From Vibrio diabolicus (GTDB taxonomy: Bacteria; Pseudomonadota; Gammaproteobacteria; Enterobacterales; Vibrionaceae), in the NCBI GenBank assembly GCA_001048675.1, contig CCKK01000002.1:372001-436000 (forward strand): 64,000 nt of DNA. Reading direction: 5' to 3'. Positions 31,032 to 41,513 of the stretch are shown in pieces. The notes beneath the pieces are model-generated. The model saw nothing but the letters and a program-made list of their open reading frames with translations. It was not told the origin of the DNA and did not search any database. Each line of letters begins with the position of its first letter. Position 1 is the stretch's first letter. The position numbers and the translations under genes were made by a program.

Positions 31032-33143
31032 CTATGGAATGTAACGTTTGTTTGCTTTAGGTTGGGTATGCCAGTTTGCTCCTTCTCGCCCACCAGACTC
31101 GGCGTAGGTGGCAAACTCTGGGTAAGCGTCAACTAAGTCAACTTTCTCTAGCGGCCAATTCCACTCTTCGACGATAAGCAATGCCCAAGGGAGATTGTTC
31201 GCTGTTTTGAAGTACACGCCTCGAGCCGGGTCACTTGCGTCTACGCCCACGCCATATAGGTTTGCGTCATCAAACTGCTCAGTTGGTGCTTGGTTTGGCA
31301 AATGTACTTCCCATTTTCTACCTGGTTGAAAGGTGATGCCATCGCCGTGATATGTATTGGGTGTGGCAAAGATAAATGGGTCATAAGGCATGGCCTGTAG
31401 CGCTGAGCGGTCGGCTCCTTCCTTAAAGTAGATGGTCAGTGTGAAAGACAACGCGACGTTATCATTGCAACCCGTTTGGGTTCGAAAATACGCACATTGA
31501 CTTTGCGCATACTGACTTAGGTCGTCACTGATAATGAAGATGGCTTCTTCTGATATCGCTTCTAGACCGTTGGTCGGTTGTTCTTTGCCATTAAACGTTA
31601 GCTTTGTTAAGCCGTTTTCAATGCTCGCTTTCGAAACGCCAGGTAGACGAATAGCAAAGCCATTTTTATAGCCAGCCCCATAGGCGGCCAGATCTCCGCT
31701 AATTTGGATATTTTCCACCGTGCCGTCCATACGTGTTTCAGTCATACGGAACTTAATGACTACGTCATTCATGTCGTAGTCAGCGGTGTAAGGCCAGTTG
31801 TCTTCATACGCGACCGTTGCGTAGGAATCGGCACTTGGGAAGTGCTGTACGGATACGCCGTTTTCAGTGATTGTGATTGGGTAATCTTCTACTTCACCTG
31901 ATGTTGATCCGCCATCGAAGTTCAGACCAGTTTGTTGGCTAAAGCGGAATCGGCTCCAGCTGGGACCTGCGGTTGCCAGTTCAGAGACGACAAATGGAAG
32001 CGTATTGCTGCCTGCAGAGAGTAACTCATCAGTGAATACTTGCTCACCTTCGTCAGCAAAGTCACCATCTCGGTTCCAGTCAAACCAAGCTGACAAGTAG
32101 CCGGATGTGGATGCAGTTACGCTCACTAGTGAACTTAACCCTGGGTCGAGTGCCGCAACAAAGCCGACGCCATCTTCATCTGCTGTACCAACTTTGTTAT
32201 CTCCAGACGGAGCCACTTGTCCATCGGCATCACCATCTGGCGCAATTGTGCCGAGCCAAGTTACACCATCAACAGCGTGGCGTGGTCCGTTAGAAGAGAG
32301 CAAGGTAGCGTAAGTGTCAGGTGCGTCACCAAAGTCAATTGGTTCGTCTTCGTCAATAACAGGAGCGTTCGCGCATCGGGCACCGTCATTTTGGCTGGAA
32401 CTTGGACCGTTAGACACAAACTCTACAGCAGGAACAATGCCCGCAGCGATATTGGCGGCATTATTTTCTGATAAGTCGACGCGATAAATTTTGCCGTCCT
32501 GGTTACGCGATACGTAGTAGTTTCCGTTTACATCAAAGTAGCCTGCACCAAAGGTACCCGTTTCCCCTGTATTGCCGATCGCGGTTGCTTGGCCTGTTTT
32601 TGTATCGAATTTATACAATACGCCAGACCCATTATCGATACCATAGAGTGCACCGTCGCCAGGGTGGAACGCAAAATCGGTTAAACTCACACTTGCATTT
32701 GATGTGATTTTATTCAGGGTTAAGGTAGCATTTGGGTCCGTATCTAACGGCGACAGATCAATGGAAAACAGCCCTTTACCTTTGCGATACAAGTAGTATA
32801 CGTGGTTGTACACGTCACCGACAAAAAACGTATGGCTAGGAAGCCCTTGTACGTTGAGAGTTTCTGCTTGAAAGTCCTGGCCTAAACGTACGATTTTCAA
32901 GTTGGTTGTATCGTAACCATAGATGTATCGATCAGTGAAGTTGAAACCGACGCCGTTAATACCAGATGCTAAGCCCACATCGTCGGTCAGTAACTTGGTT
33001 GATCCGGTAACCAGATTAACGCCGTAAACTTGCACTGGGGTCGATTGGAATAAATATGCTTTGCTCGGACAAGTGTCGAATGGCGCTGCGCTTACGTATG
33101 CGCTTGCGAACAGAGATCCAAGTAATAGTGATGTCCTTTTCAT
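31032..33143 (-). CDS. Secreted LruC-domain protein
   Basis: 703 aa with signal peptide MKRTSLLLGSLFASAYVSA. The first 240 residues are a six-bladed-type beta-propeller repeat region (VYGVNLVTGSTKLLTDDVG, FDTKTGQATAIGN). A GEVEDYP-type beta domain comes next (about 270-420, FDWNRDGDFADEGEQVF). The LruC domain (about 430-690) is recognisable from DNWPYTADYDMNDVVIKFR. LruC proteins are surface or secreted proteins first seen in Leptospira; function here unknown. In operon with the lipoprotein at 30566. Confidence 0.85.
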   Translation of the reverse strand: MKRTSLLLGSLFASAYVSAAPFDTCPSKAYLFQSTPVQVYGVNLVTGSTKLLTDDVGLASGINGVGFNFTDRYIYGYDTTNLKIVRLGQDFQAETLNVQGLPSHTFFVGDVYNHVYYLYRKGKGLFSIDLSPLDTDPNATLTLNKITSNASVSLTDFAFHPGDGALYGIDNGSGVLYKFDTKTGQATAIGNTGETGTFGAGYFDVNGNYYVSRNQDGKIYRVDLSENNAANIAAGIVPAVEFVSNGPSSSQNDGARCANAPVIDEDEPIDFGDAPDTYATLLSSNGPRHAVDGVTWLGTIAPDGDADGQVAPSGDNKVGTADEDGVGFVAALDPGLSSLVSVTASTSGYLSAWFDWNRDGDFADEGEQVFTDELLSAGSNTLPFVVSELATAGPSWSRFRFSQQTGLNFDGGSTSGEVEDYPITITENGVSVQHFPSADSYATVAYEDNWPYTADYDMNDVVIKFRMTETRMDGTVENIQISGDLAAYGAGYKNGFAIRLPGVSKASIENGLTKLTFNGKEQPTNGLEAISEEAIFIISDDLSQYAQSQCAYFRTQTGCNDNVALSFTLTIYFKEGADRSALQAMPYDPFIFATPNTYHGDGITFQPGRKWEVHLPNQAPTEQFDDANLYGVGVDASDPARGVYFKTANNLPWALLIVEEWNWPLEKVDLVDAYPEFATYAESGGREGANWHTQPKANKRYIP

Positions 33144-33269
33144 GTTTCGCCCTCTCATTGGTTTGTATGATATGCAATGAAAGGAATGTGCCAGTTTTTA
33201 AATTACTGTTTATAATGAATTTTATATCGGTAAGTTATTTGGTTCGAAATATGAATCTCAGAATAAGAA

Positions 33270-33296
33270 AAAGCTCAACGTTACGTTGAGCTTTTT
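33270..33296 (-). terminator. Intrinsic terminator after moeA-moeB
   Basis: Stem AAAGCTCAACG/CGTTGAGCTTT with T residues, 33 bp downstream of the moeB stop on the minus strand; also A-rich on the other side. Confidence 0.88.
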
Positions 33297-33328
33297 GAGA
33301 ATCTTCATTGATAAGCTGACAGCGTTAC

Positions 33329-34078
33329 TTAGCCACAAACAGGGCAGGTCGGCATTTTCATCAAATTCATTTCCCGCCAGGACATGCTAAACGCATCGAG
33401 AATGAGGATCTTCCCTTTTTTGGGTTGGCCGTAATTTGCAATCACCTTGATGGTTTCCATCGCTTGTACAGCGCCTACAATACCCACAACAGGCGCCATG
33501 ACGCCAGCTTCAACGCAACTTAATGCACTGCTGCCGAATAGCGCGCTCAAACACTGATAGCACGGTTGAGTTGGGTCGTCGTACGTAAACACACTCACTT
33601 GGCCTTCCATACGAATGGCTGCACCAGAAATAAGCGGTGTTTTTGTTGCAAAGCAGAGTCGGTTGAGTTGATTGCGAGTGTCGACGTTATCTGAAGCATC
33701 GACCACCACAGTGTGTTGTTCAATCAAAGCCTGAAGCTGAATGTCGTCAAGGCGTTTAGCAACGGTATTTACTTCGATATGAGGATTAAGTTCCCGCAAC
33801 GCATCCGCCGCGGAGTCAACCTTTTTACGGCCAATATCGGCGTCGTGGTGCAATACTTGGCGTTGTAAATTGGAGAGTTCAACAATATCGTCATCGATAA
33901 ACGTAATATTGCCAACACCAGCCGTGGCAAGGTATTGGCTAGAAGCGCAACCCAAACCGCCAGCACCCAAAATAAGCACCGAGCTTTGTTTGAGTGCTTC
34001 TTGCCCTTCGAAATCGAACTGACGAAGAATGATCTGGCGGTTATAGCGCAGCATCTCCTGATCGGAAAGAATATCCAC
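33329..34078 (-). CDS. moeB: Molybdopterin-synthase adenylyltransferase MoeB
   Basis: E1-like enzyme (249 aa) that adenylates the MoaD C-terminus for molybdenum cofactor synthesis. The ATP site is VLILGAGGLGCASSQYLA; zinc cysteines are in CYQCL and CPVCG at the C-terminus; the Arg finger lies in LQRQVLH. Nine bases downstream of moeA in the same operon. Molybdopterin is needed by NapA at the start of this window. Confidence 0.96.
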   Translation of the reverse strand: MDILSDQEMLRYNRQIILRQFDFEGQEALKQSSVLILGAGGLGCASSQYLATAGVGNITFIDDDIVELSNLQRQVLHHDADIGRKKVDSAADALRELNPHIEVNTVAKRLDDIQLQALIEQHTVVVDASDNVDTRNQLNRLCFATKTPLISGAAIRMEGQVSVFTYDDPTQPCYQCLSALFGSSALSCVEAGVMAPVVGIVGAVQAMETIKVIANYGQPKKGKILILDAFSMSWREMNLMKMPTCPVCG

Positions 34079-34087
34079 GGTACGTTC

Positions 34088-35323
34088 CTAGTATAACGTT
34101 GAGTTAAACAGTTGGATTTGAACCGTTTCGCCAACTTCCACACGGCCACGCTCACGTTCCAACACAACAAAGCAGTTTGCCAAACTCATTGAGCGAAAGG
34201 CTCCTGAACTTTGGTTGCCAGTGGTTTCAACGACAAATTTACCGTTTTCTAGAGTATAGATACCGCGTTGGTAGTCTGTACGTCCCGGCGCTTTCTTAAA
34301 TGCGGTTTTAGTCGTAGCAGGGATAGACTCAGGTGCTTTCCATTCAGTGTGGCCAGCCAATCTAGCCAACATTGGTTGAACAAGTACGTACATGGTTAGC
34401 ACCGCAGATACAGGGTTACCTGGTAGCCCACAGAACCAAGCAGTACTTAACTTGCCAAATGCGAAAGGTTTACCCGGCTTGATTGCCAGTTTCCAGAAAC
34501 CGATTTCGCCAAGTTCTTCAAGAATGTCTTTGGTGTAATCTGCTTCACCAACGCTGACACCGCCAGACGTTACAACCACATCCGCAAGCGTTTGTGCTTT
34601 TTCGAACGTTGCTTTTAATGTTTCTGGGCAGTCAGGGATAATGCCAAGATCAATCGCTTCACAACCAAAGTTTTCGATCAGCGGCTTGATACCGTAACGA
34701 TTACTGTCGTAGATTTGACCCGCCTTGAGTGGCTCACCCAATGGTTTAAGTTCATCACCTGTGGAGAAAAATGCCACCTTTGGCTTACGCACGACGGTGA
34801 CATGGCTGACACCAAGAGAGGCAATCATTGGAATATCGCGTGGTGTTAGGCGCGCGCCTTTTGCCAATACGATATCGCCTTGCTTGATGTCGTCACCCGT
34901 AGGGCGGATGTTATTTTGCGGCTTCACATCCGTTTGGTTGAACTGAATACCAGCGTCGGTCACTTCCGTATTTTCTTGCATGATAACGGCATCACAGCCT
35001 TCCGGAATTTTCGCGCCAGTCATGATTCGAACACAAGTGCCTGCCGGCCATTCACCTTCAAAAGGCTGACCAGCGAAGGATTTACCTGCCAGAGGCAACA
35101 CAGTAGACACTTCTAGGTCTTGAATACGAATGGCATAACCGTCCATTGCTGAATTGTCGAAAGGGGGCACGTGAATTGGCGATAAAATGTCTTCAGCCAG
35201 CACAAAGCCCAGAGCGTCAGCAAGAGGAAGAGAAAGTGTCGTTTGGATAGGTTTGATTCGCGATAGCATCTTATCCATCGCTTCTTCAATTGGCATCAAG
35301 CCAGGTGCATCGCAGCAGCCCAT
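34088..35323 (-). CDS. moeA: Molybdopterin molybdenumtransferase MoeA
   Basis: Inserts molybdenum into adenylated molybdopterin; 411 aa, the usual length. Motifs: [43 protein letters not shown] preceded by VVTSGG, and GLPGNPVS. First gene of moeA-moeB, divergent from folE. Confidence 0.96.
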   Translation of the reverse strand: MGCCDAPGLMPIEEAMDKMLSRIKPIQTTLSLPLADALGFVLAEDILSPIHVPPFDNSAMDGYAIRIQDLEVSTVLPLAGKSFAGQPFEGEWPAGTCVRIMTGAKIPEGCDAVIMQENTEVTDAGIQFNQTDVKPQNNIRPTGDDIKQGDIVLAKGARLTPRDIPMIASLGVSHVTVVRKPKVAFFSTGDELKPLGEPLKAGQIYDSNRYGIKPLIENFGCEAIDLGIIPDCPETLKATFEKAQTLADVVVTSGGVSVGEADYTKDILEELGEIGFWKLAIKPGKPFAFGKLSTAWFCGLPGNPVSAVLTMYVLVQPMLARLAGHTEWKAPESIPATTKTAFKKAPGRTDYQRGIYTLENGKFVVETTGNQSSGAFRSMSLANCFVVLERERGRVEVGETVQIQLFNSTLY

Positions 35324-35610
35324 TGAGATAATCCTATGTTCTTTTGTTTTGTGGCAACTCTACCATAAAAGGGGACCGAGTAAGAATGTCCACCTATAAA
35401 ATATGGGTGTAATTATTCAAAAATCCGAGTATCCTTGTCACCCATCCGAAAGGGGTAAAGTTCCTACGGAGCATGAGAAAATAGCTCAGTGTATTCTTGT
35501 TATGTGCCTTGGCGTTATAAACATCGGACTGAGCGACTTTAACGCTACGGGATGAAAACACGGCAATTGTATTTCACACCGAGAGTGGTAGTTACAAAAG
35601 AGGAAGTGGA

Positions 35611-36264
35611 ATGTCAGGTCTTAGCGAGTCAGCAAAGTTAGTGAAAGAAGCGCTAGAGCAACGCGGGTTAGAAACACCAATGCGCCCTAATGCCGTTAGC
35701 CGTGAAGAGAAGAAGGAAAAGATTGAATACCACATGCGTGAGATTCTTGGTCTGCTTCAGCTCGACCTTACGGATGATAGCTTAGAGGAAACGCCACACC
35801 GCATTGCAAAAATGTACGTGGACGAGATTTTCTCTGGTTTGGATTACTCCAACTTCCCCAAGATCACAGTTATCGAAAACAAGATGAACGTGAGCGAAAT
35901 GGTTCGCGTGAAAGACATTACTGTGACCAGTACGTGCGAACACCATCTTGTGACAATCGACGGAAAAGCCGCTGTTGCTTATATTCCTCGCGGTAAGATC
36001 ATTGGCTTGTCTAAGATCAACCGTATTGTTCGTTTCTTTGCGCAACGCCCTCAAGTTCAAGAGCGTATGACCCAGCAAATCCTTGTTGCTTTGCAAACAT
36101 TGCTTGAGTCTGACGATGTAGCGGTGACTATCGACGCGACGCATTACTGTGTGAAGTCACGCGGCGTGATGGATGCCACCAGTGAAACCACGACTACAGC
36201 GTTAGGTGGTATTTTTAAGAGCAACCCAGCGACCCGTGCTGAATTTCTGCATGGCCTGCGTTAA
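35611..36264 (+). CDS. folE: GTP cyclohydrolase I
   Basis: Converts GTP to dihydroneopterin triphosphate, the first step of folate synthesis; 217 aa. Zinc and catalytic residues are in [20 protein letters not shown] and in [27 protein letters not shown] precedes the ATG. The 287-bp region shared with moeA contains the promoters; no known riboswitch was recognised in it. Confidence 0.96.
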   Translation: MSGLSESAKLVKEALEQRGLETPMRPNAVSREEKKEKIEYHMREILGLLQLDLTDDSLEETPHRIAKMYVDEIFSGLDYSNFPKITVIENKMNVSEMVRVKDITVTSTCEHHLVTIDGKAAVAYIPRGKIIGLSKINRIVRFFAQRPQVQERMTQQILVALQTLLESDDVAVTIDATHYCVKSRGVMDATSETTTTALGGIFKSNPATRAEFLHGLR

Positions 36265-36289
36265 TCAAATCGACAAATAAAATTGAGAG

Positions 36290-36316
36290 AGGATGGCGAG
36301 TTGCCATCCTTTTTTA
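36290..36316 (+). terminator. Intrinsic terminator after folE
   Basis: GGATGGC/GCCATCC stem with GAGTT loop and six T residues. Confidence 0.9.
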
Positions 36317-36488
36317 TATCTTTTATATCCAAATCATAGTCAAGTGAGTCGCAATAAATAGTAATTATGCAATTGTGTATTGACAGTCACATTCGTTGCT
36401 CTTAATATATGCGCCCAATGAACGGCTACAACTTGTAATTGTTTGTTTTAAAAAGAGATATTTCTCTAAGTTCAGCTGATCTCGGTCA

Positions 36489-36523
36489 GTTGTCTTTCTA
36501 TTTTCTAATAATAGAAAGACAAC
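36489..36523. promoter_or_regulatory. 14-bp inverted repeat in front of the Nramp-like gene
   Basis: GTTGTCTTTCTATT and its exact complement AATAGAAAGACAAC are separated by seven bases and end 16 bp before the start codon. It could be an operator for a metal-sensing regulator or a hairpin over the ribosome binding site. Confidence 0.6.
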
Positions 36524-36539
36524 AAATTTGGGACTCGGC

Positions 36540-37778
36540 ATGACTACACAAAGCACTATCAGCACCTCCTCTATTTCAGCTCCAGTTACAGAAAGCAGTT
36601 GGCAAAAGAAAGCCATGCTTAGTGTCGCTTTTTTGATGGCGACAACCTCTGTGGGTCCCGGCTTTTTGACTCAAACCGCAGTCTTCACAAATATCTACAA
36701 AGTCGACATGGCATTTCCAGTTTTGGCTTCTATTTTTATCACGTTTGGTATCGTGATGAACTTGTGGCGTATTGTCGGCGTTTCTGGCATGCGAATCCAA
36801 GACATTGCGAACAAAGTGGCACCCGGCATGGGTTATGGTGTTGGTATTCTCCTTGCGCTTGGTGCAGTGGCGTTTAACTTTGGCAACGTAAGTGGTGCGG
36901 CATTAGGCATCAATGTGCTAACGGGTGTGGACACAACATGGGGCGCACTTTTTACCGGTGTCGTTGGCTGTTTGTTGTTTGTGGTTCATAACGCCTCCAA
37001 ACGAATGGACCAAATGGCCCGCTACCTTGGCTTGTTCATGATTGTTCTGATCGCATACGTGGCTATGACGAGTTTACCTCCGATGGGAGAGACACTAAGT
37101 GCAGCGGTGATGCCTATGGATGTTGGTAGTTTGCTTCTGCCTACGTTGACTATCGTTGGCGGCGCAGTTGGCGGTTACTACACGGGTGCACAACGCTTAG
37201 TAGACATCGGCTTGAAAGGCAAAGATAACGTGCCTTCCATCACCTCAACAGCGTGGGCTGGTATTTCTATTGCGGTGGTTATTCGAATCCTACTGTTTTT
37301 GGCAGTGTTTGGCGTTATCGCGACAGGCGCAACGCTGGATACGGCTAACCCTGCGGCGGATGCTTTCCGTCAAGGTGCGGGCCAACTCGGCTACTTCATC
37401 TTTGGCTTAGTACTGTTTGTCGCTTCCATCACGTCTGTGGTTGGCAACTCTTACATGGCTATCTCATTAATTAAGACGCTTTTCCCAGTTGTGGCGCGAA
37501 ACGAGAAAGCGTGGTGTGTTGGTTTCATTATCCTAACCTCGCTAGGCACGGTAACCATGGACATGCCAATTCTTCTTTTGATGCTAGCGGGCCTAGTGAA
37601 CAGCATTATTCTTCCTATCGTTTTGGGCACTGTATTGGTTGCGACAAAACGCAAAGATATCGTCGGTGACTACCAACACCCAATGTACTTAACGCTAACT
37701 GGAGCAGCGATTGTTATTGTAATGGCGGCATCGAGTTTGACTAACATTGGGAACTTCATGGCGAAGTTTGCGGGTTGA
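36540..37778 (+). CDS. Nramp-superfamily membrane transporter (atypical)
   Basis: 412-aa polytopic protein with about eleven hydrophobic segments and Nramp-like architecture. In canonical Nramp metal transporters TM1 carries DPGN; here the matching stretch is SVGPGFLTQTAVFT, so the metal-ligating Asp and Asn are absent. TM6 has GGAVGGYYTGAQRLVD rather than the usual MPH motif. It therefore probably carries another substrate (Nramp-related magnesium, amino acid or unknown transport). The start is the ATG at 36540; an in-frame TTG is 12 bases upstream. Preceded by a strong inverted repeat. Confidence 0.75.
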   Translation: MTTQSTISTSSISAPVTESSWQKKAMLSVAFLMATTSVGPGFLTQTAVFTNIYKVDMAFPVLASIFITFGIVMNLWRIVGVSGMRIQDIANKVAPGMGYGVGILLALGAVAFNFGNVSGAALGINVLTGVDTTWGALFTGVVGCLLFVVHNASKRMDQMARYLGLFMIVLIAYVAMTSLPPMGETLSAAVMPMDVGSLLLPTLTIVGGAVGGYYTGAQRLVDIGLKGKDNVPSITSTAWAGISIAVVIRILLFLAVFGVIATGATLDTANPAADAFRQGAGQLGYFIFGLVLFVASITSVVGNSYMAISLIKTLFPVVARNEKAWCVGFIILTSLGTVTMDMPILLLMLAGLVNSIILPIVLGTVLVATKRKDIVGDYQHPMYLTLTGAAIVIVMAASSLTNIGNFMAKFAG

Positions 37779-37801
37779 TGTCTTATTGATAGAGATAAAC
37801 A

Positions 37802-37827
37802 GCGGCCTCAGATGAGGCCGTTTTTTT
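37802..37827. terminator. Bidirectional terminator
   Basis: CGGCCTCA/TGAGGCCG stem followed by seven T residues, between convergent transporter genes. Confidence 0.93.
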
Positions 37828-38791
37828 ATGCTTGTTTAGAGGGCGACTTAACGATTTCTGGCCAATACATTTTGATGTAACCTGCCGATACCCAAACCAC
37901 CAACACAGTCGCAATGCTGAGCTCTAAAAAGCCAAAATCGTGTAGCCAGTGCCAATGTGGGTGCGATTCGGCAAAAAAGGAGGTTAAGCGGTGCATCGCA
38001 ATGGCACTGATCACGGAAGGAAAGGTTACCGCCGCGATAGAAGGTTGAAACTTCAATCGAAGTAAGCGGAAGTAACACAGGTAGATCAATAACGTCATTG
38101 TGATAGCAATCCCTGCTAATGCGCCAGTCAGTATCGGATCGGGCAGGGGAAAGTTCACCAAGTATGCCGCCAATGACAAGTTTACCGGTGCGGCCATAAT
38201 TGCGAGGGTCGGCCTGGCTCGTCTCGGTAGAGATCCGAAAAACACCAAACGATAGAGCACCAGCGGTAACATAAAGAAATAAATGCCAATGCACATCATC
38301 GCTAAGGTTTCAGAGAATAGGTTGTGACCCAATTGGGAGCCTGCTAATGAGCTGCTGATCAGTCCCACTGGATAGAGAAACCAGCTAGGTACAATATTCG
38401 ACATTTTGAAGTTCATTAGCTGAAAGCTAAAAAACAGTACCATCATAGTAAAATGCAGCAAAAGTGCCATAAACCAGAGTGGATAAGCAATGATTGGCGC
38501 TACAGAAGCAAGATAATCTGCAAGGATCAGTAACGCCATACTCATGGGGGCCATTAAGCTACCGCTCAATGGGTGACGAATGTCGACCATAAATAATCGT
38601 GGATTCGTGGCATATTTTATCAGCACAGGGGCGAGTAAAAGCGCGCCGAGTGACGCTAAAAATGGGCGTATTGGTTCACCAATTTCAGGGACATAGAGTG
38701 CCCAAGCTTGTCCTAAACCTATCATACCTAGCGCTAACGCGGCTTGAGATGGCGGAACGCTATAAAACTGCACAAGTCTTCTCCAGTTCAA
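37826..38791 (-). CDS. TDT-family (TehA-like) membrane transporter
   Basis: 321 aa with about ten membrane segments. The N-terminal VPPSQAALALGMIGLGQAW and the pattern of PL/PMA turns match the tellurite-resistance/dicarboxylate transporter family, which includes TehA and the SLAC1-type anion channels. Substrate unknown; no TehB neighbour is present. Confidence 0.78.
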   Translation of the reverse strand: MNWRRLVQFYSVPPSQAALALGMIGLGQAWALYVPEIGEPIRPFLASLGALLLAPVLIKYATNPRLFMVDIRHPLSGSLMAPMSMALLILADYLASVAPIIAYPLWFMALLLHFTMMVLFFSFQLMNFKMSNIVPSWFLYPVGLISSSLAGSQLGHNLFSETLAMMCIGIYFFMLPLVLYRLVFFGSLPRRARPTLAIMAAPVNLSLAAYLVNFPLPDPILTGALAGIAITMTLLIYLCYFRLLRLKFQPSIAAVTFPSVISAIAMHRLTSFFAESHPHWHWLHDFGFLELSIATVLVVWVSAGYIKMYWPEIVKSPSKQA

Positions 38792-39034
38792 ATCTACTCC
38801 ATTTGATTTTTGCCTGAATGAAACGAAACGTGATGATTTGGATGAAATGCTCTATTTGAGTAGCGAATACTAGCAAGTTTAGAGAGTGCTTACTCATGAA
38901 AGGTGGTGAGGAAATATCAGAGAATGGTGTTTTTGTGAGTTTGGTATCGAATATTTGGGAAAGGATGTAAAAATGTAGAGTTTATCGCTCCAAACCCTTC
39001 GATAGTTTGGAGCGAAATAATAACAAAGCGAGAA

Positions 39035-40438
39035 TTATGTCGATTGGTTTTCAGGAAGATCCTGCTGACGTAACTTATCGTTTTTGATTGTACGATGTAG
39101 CAACTGGCTGTAAATCGGTTGTCCGCCAAACAACTGAGCAATAATCACGGCACCTAAACAAGTAATGATAAGTGGTAGAATTAAGTAGTAGTTATTGGTC
39201 ATTTCAATCACCAACAAAATGCCCGTGATCGGTGCGCGTACCGTTGCAGCAAACAGGGCCCCCATGCCCGCAATAGCAAATACGCCAGGTTCGATATCAA
39301 GCGTAGGAAGCAACACATCAGCACTCGCTCCGAATGCATAGCCAAACAAGGTCCCCAGAGCAAGCATAGGTGCAAAGATACCACCCGGCGCACCAGAGCC
39401 AAAGCATAGCAACGTCGTGATGACGCGACCAAAGAAAAGCAGAACTAAAACGGATACCGAGTAGTTGCCATTGGTAATATCAGGAATAAGGCCGATGCCA
39501 CCGCCAGTTAGCTGCGGCACGTATAAGAGAAGCAGACCAAAAATGCCACCAAGTAGTGAACCCACGATTAAATAGCGTTTACGATCGTTTTTGTGAATTG
39601 CGACAAAACTGTCTTGTGCCACGGTAATCAATTTATTGAAGATCACTCCGAATACGCCAAACAATGCGCCAAGCAATAAAAACAACCAAAGGGACTGAAG
39701 CTCTGGAGAGTGATATTGCGGCATTGTGATGACAGCGTCTTGCCCGTTGATGGTGCGAAACACAATGTTGGCCATAATAGCAGAGATGATCACCGCGCGA
39801 ATTGAGATCAGAGAATAGCGAAATTGAGGTCGCATTTCCTCCACAACGAACATAATGCCTGCGAGTGGGGCATTAAAGGCGGCAGCCAAACCACCAGCGG
39901 CACCTGAAGCGAGTAGGGAATGACGAGTATCGTCATCTTTCACACGGAAAATATCGGTCACCATTCGACCAACTGCGCCGCCCATTTGAACTGTCGGACC
40001 TTCGCGACCAAGTACCATACCGGAGCCAAGTGCACCCATGCCGCCGAAGAATTTAACAGGTAGAACTCGCCACCAACGCACTGGACGAATGTTGTCCATC
40101 GCGCCTTCTATTTCTGGGATGCCTGATCCCGCAGCCTCTGGAGCAAAGCGGTGAACAAGAAAGTAACCAACAAAAGCAAGCAGAGCACTGATCAGTACAG
40201 CAGCAAGCCAAAGAGGAAGTACGCTACCGATTTCACTTCTTAGCCATTCGGTACGGGTTTCAGAAACAAAATGAACCGCAAGTTCGAAGTAAGTGCCGAC
40301 AAAACCAGCTAGTGTGCCAACGATTGCGGCCATAATCAGGACAGAAAATGGTGTGGACCCTCGAGAGACAAACTGGTTAATCGCATCTTTCGGTACGTGC
40401 GCTAACACAGATTTCACAATTCTCTCTCGTTTGGTCAT
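39035..40438 (-). CDS. clcA: ClcA-type H+/Cl- exchange transporter
   Basis: CLC family protein of 467 aa (E. coli ClcA 473). Selectivity motifs are all present: GSGIPEIEG, GREGPTVQMGG (external gating Glu) and GGIFAPMLALGTLFGYAFG. EEMRPQFRYS contains the internal proton-path Glu, which indicates an exchanger rather than a channel. Probably helps acid tolerance. Start chosen at MTKRERIV with AGGAGAA upstream. Confidence 0.95.
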   Translation of the reverse strand: MTKRERIVKSVLAHVPKDAINQFVSRGSTPFSVLIMAAIVGTLAGFVGTYFELAVHFVSETRTEWLRSEIGSVLPLWLAAVLISALLAFVGYFLVHRFAPEAAGSGIPEIEGAMDNIRPVRWWRVLPVKFFGGMGALGSGMVLGREGPTVQMGGAVGRMVTDIFRVKDDDTRHSLLASGAAGGLAAAFNAPLAGIMFVVEEMRPQFRYSLISIRAVIISAIMANIVFRTINGQDAVITMPQYHSPELQSLWLFLLLGALFGVFGVIFNKLITVAQDSFVAIHKNDRKRYLIVGSLLGGIFGLLLLYVPQLTGGGIGLIPDITNGNYSVSVLVLLFFGRVITTLLCFGSGAPGGIFAPMLALGTLFGYAFGASADVLLPTLDIEPGVFAIAGMGALFAATVRAPITGILLVIEMTNNYYLILPLIITCLGAVIIAQLFGGQPIYSQLLHRTIKNDKLRQQDLPENQST

Positions 40439-40929
40439 TAACAAGTTCTCCTGTTGCTGGTGGAAGGGACGCGAGAAAGTATACGCTTCGCAGAGTCTAG
40501 ACCTAATCAATAAAGATGCAATTTAGCTTTTCACTATTGAGTGTTCGAAGTGTCGCGATGTCATTCATTCACCAGGACTGTGCTATTGCTCTCATAATTT
40601 GGGATAAAAAACTTGTTTTTTGAGCAAAATGAACCATGCTTTAGGTGTAAAGCAACATGACTGCTTCAGAAGGAGGGATGTGAGGTTTTACACACAATTT
40701 GGATGGATTCAAACCCTACGGTAAGTCCTCGTTTTATGTTCGGGATGCATCAATAGACATCTCCGATTCGCACACTCACGATTGAGTAACGAGGTAGAGG
40801 CGCACGCAAATGTGCGCCTTCTTAATTTCTGCTCTACAACTTTCCGCACTACCTGCCACTATTTTTATCTTGAACAATTTCTACTAGTCGGTAATGTCTG
40901 GGTTCGATGTTAATCAACCAGAGTAATTC
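40439..40929. other. 491-bp intergenic region, possible small RNA
   Basis: No open frame stands out. A GC-rich hairpin GGCGCAC...GTGCGCC (40799-40818) is followed by TTCTTAATTT, and 100-150 bp upstream there are -10-like stretches and a GGAGGGATG segment. This arrangement is compatible with a small RNA ending at the hairpin, on the plus strand, but no known sRNA was recognised. Confidence 0.35.
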
Positions 40930-41508
40930 ATGCGCTTTTATCCTCGAGTCCTGTTTTCTTTATGTTGTTTTTCGGTAACGTTTCCAGCATTTTCGACGCC
41001 GAGTTGGTGGCAGGACACGTTGTCTTCAATGCCGTACTCCAATTTAAAAGAGCGTATAGAGACAAGGGGAAGCTGGTATCGCTGTGACGTGCAGCAGCAA
41101 GATGTTTCAACGTATATCAGCACATTTTGTTTGGACGATTTTTCGTACTATCAGCAGCATCTGTATGGTGAAGTTGTTTTGGGAAAGGACAGTGCTCAGT
41201 TCTCTTTTTTGACCGAATATCAATGGCAAAGTCTCAATGACTTAATCCTCAATTTAAGAAAAGACGGGTTGGTTTTACGTAGTATAACTATCGGACAAGA
41301 ACACTATGACGTCGTTGAAGCGCTGGAAAAGAAATCTTCTGAGCTCGTCGATAAAGAAGTTATCTTGTTGATAAACCGCTATCCGCAAGAAACGATTCGA
41401 AGCTTATTTTGGGTAAAACCGGACGAGTTTTCGTCGCCATCACCGTCTTTAAATGTGGAATTGCACAGCGATGGCGAAATTATCGATGTTAAAGTGACTC
41501 GTTTTTAG
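40930..41508 (+). CDS. Hypothetical secreted protein
   Basis: 192 aa with a signal peptide (MRFYPRVLFSLCCFSVTFPA, cleavage near FST). No recognised domain; two cysteines (RCDV and TFCLDD) may form a disulfide in the periplasm. Acidic and aromatic-rich. It ends six bases before the convergent HTH gene, so the two transcripts overlap. Confidence 0.65.
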   Translation: MRFYPRVLFSLCCFSVTFPAFSTPSWWQDTLSSMPYSNLKERIETRGSWYRCDVQQQDVSTYISTFCLDDFSYYQQHLYGEVVLGKDSAQFSFLTEYQWQSLNDLILNLRKDGLVLRSITIGQEHYDVVEALEKKSSELVDKEVILLINRYPQETIRSLFWVKPDEFSSPSPSLNVELHSDGEIIDVKVTRF

Positions 41509-41513
41509 ATTCT

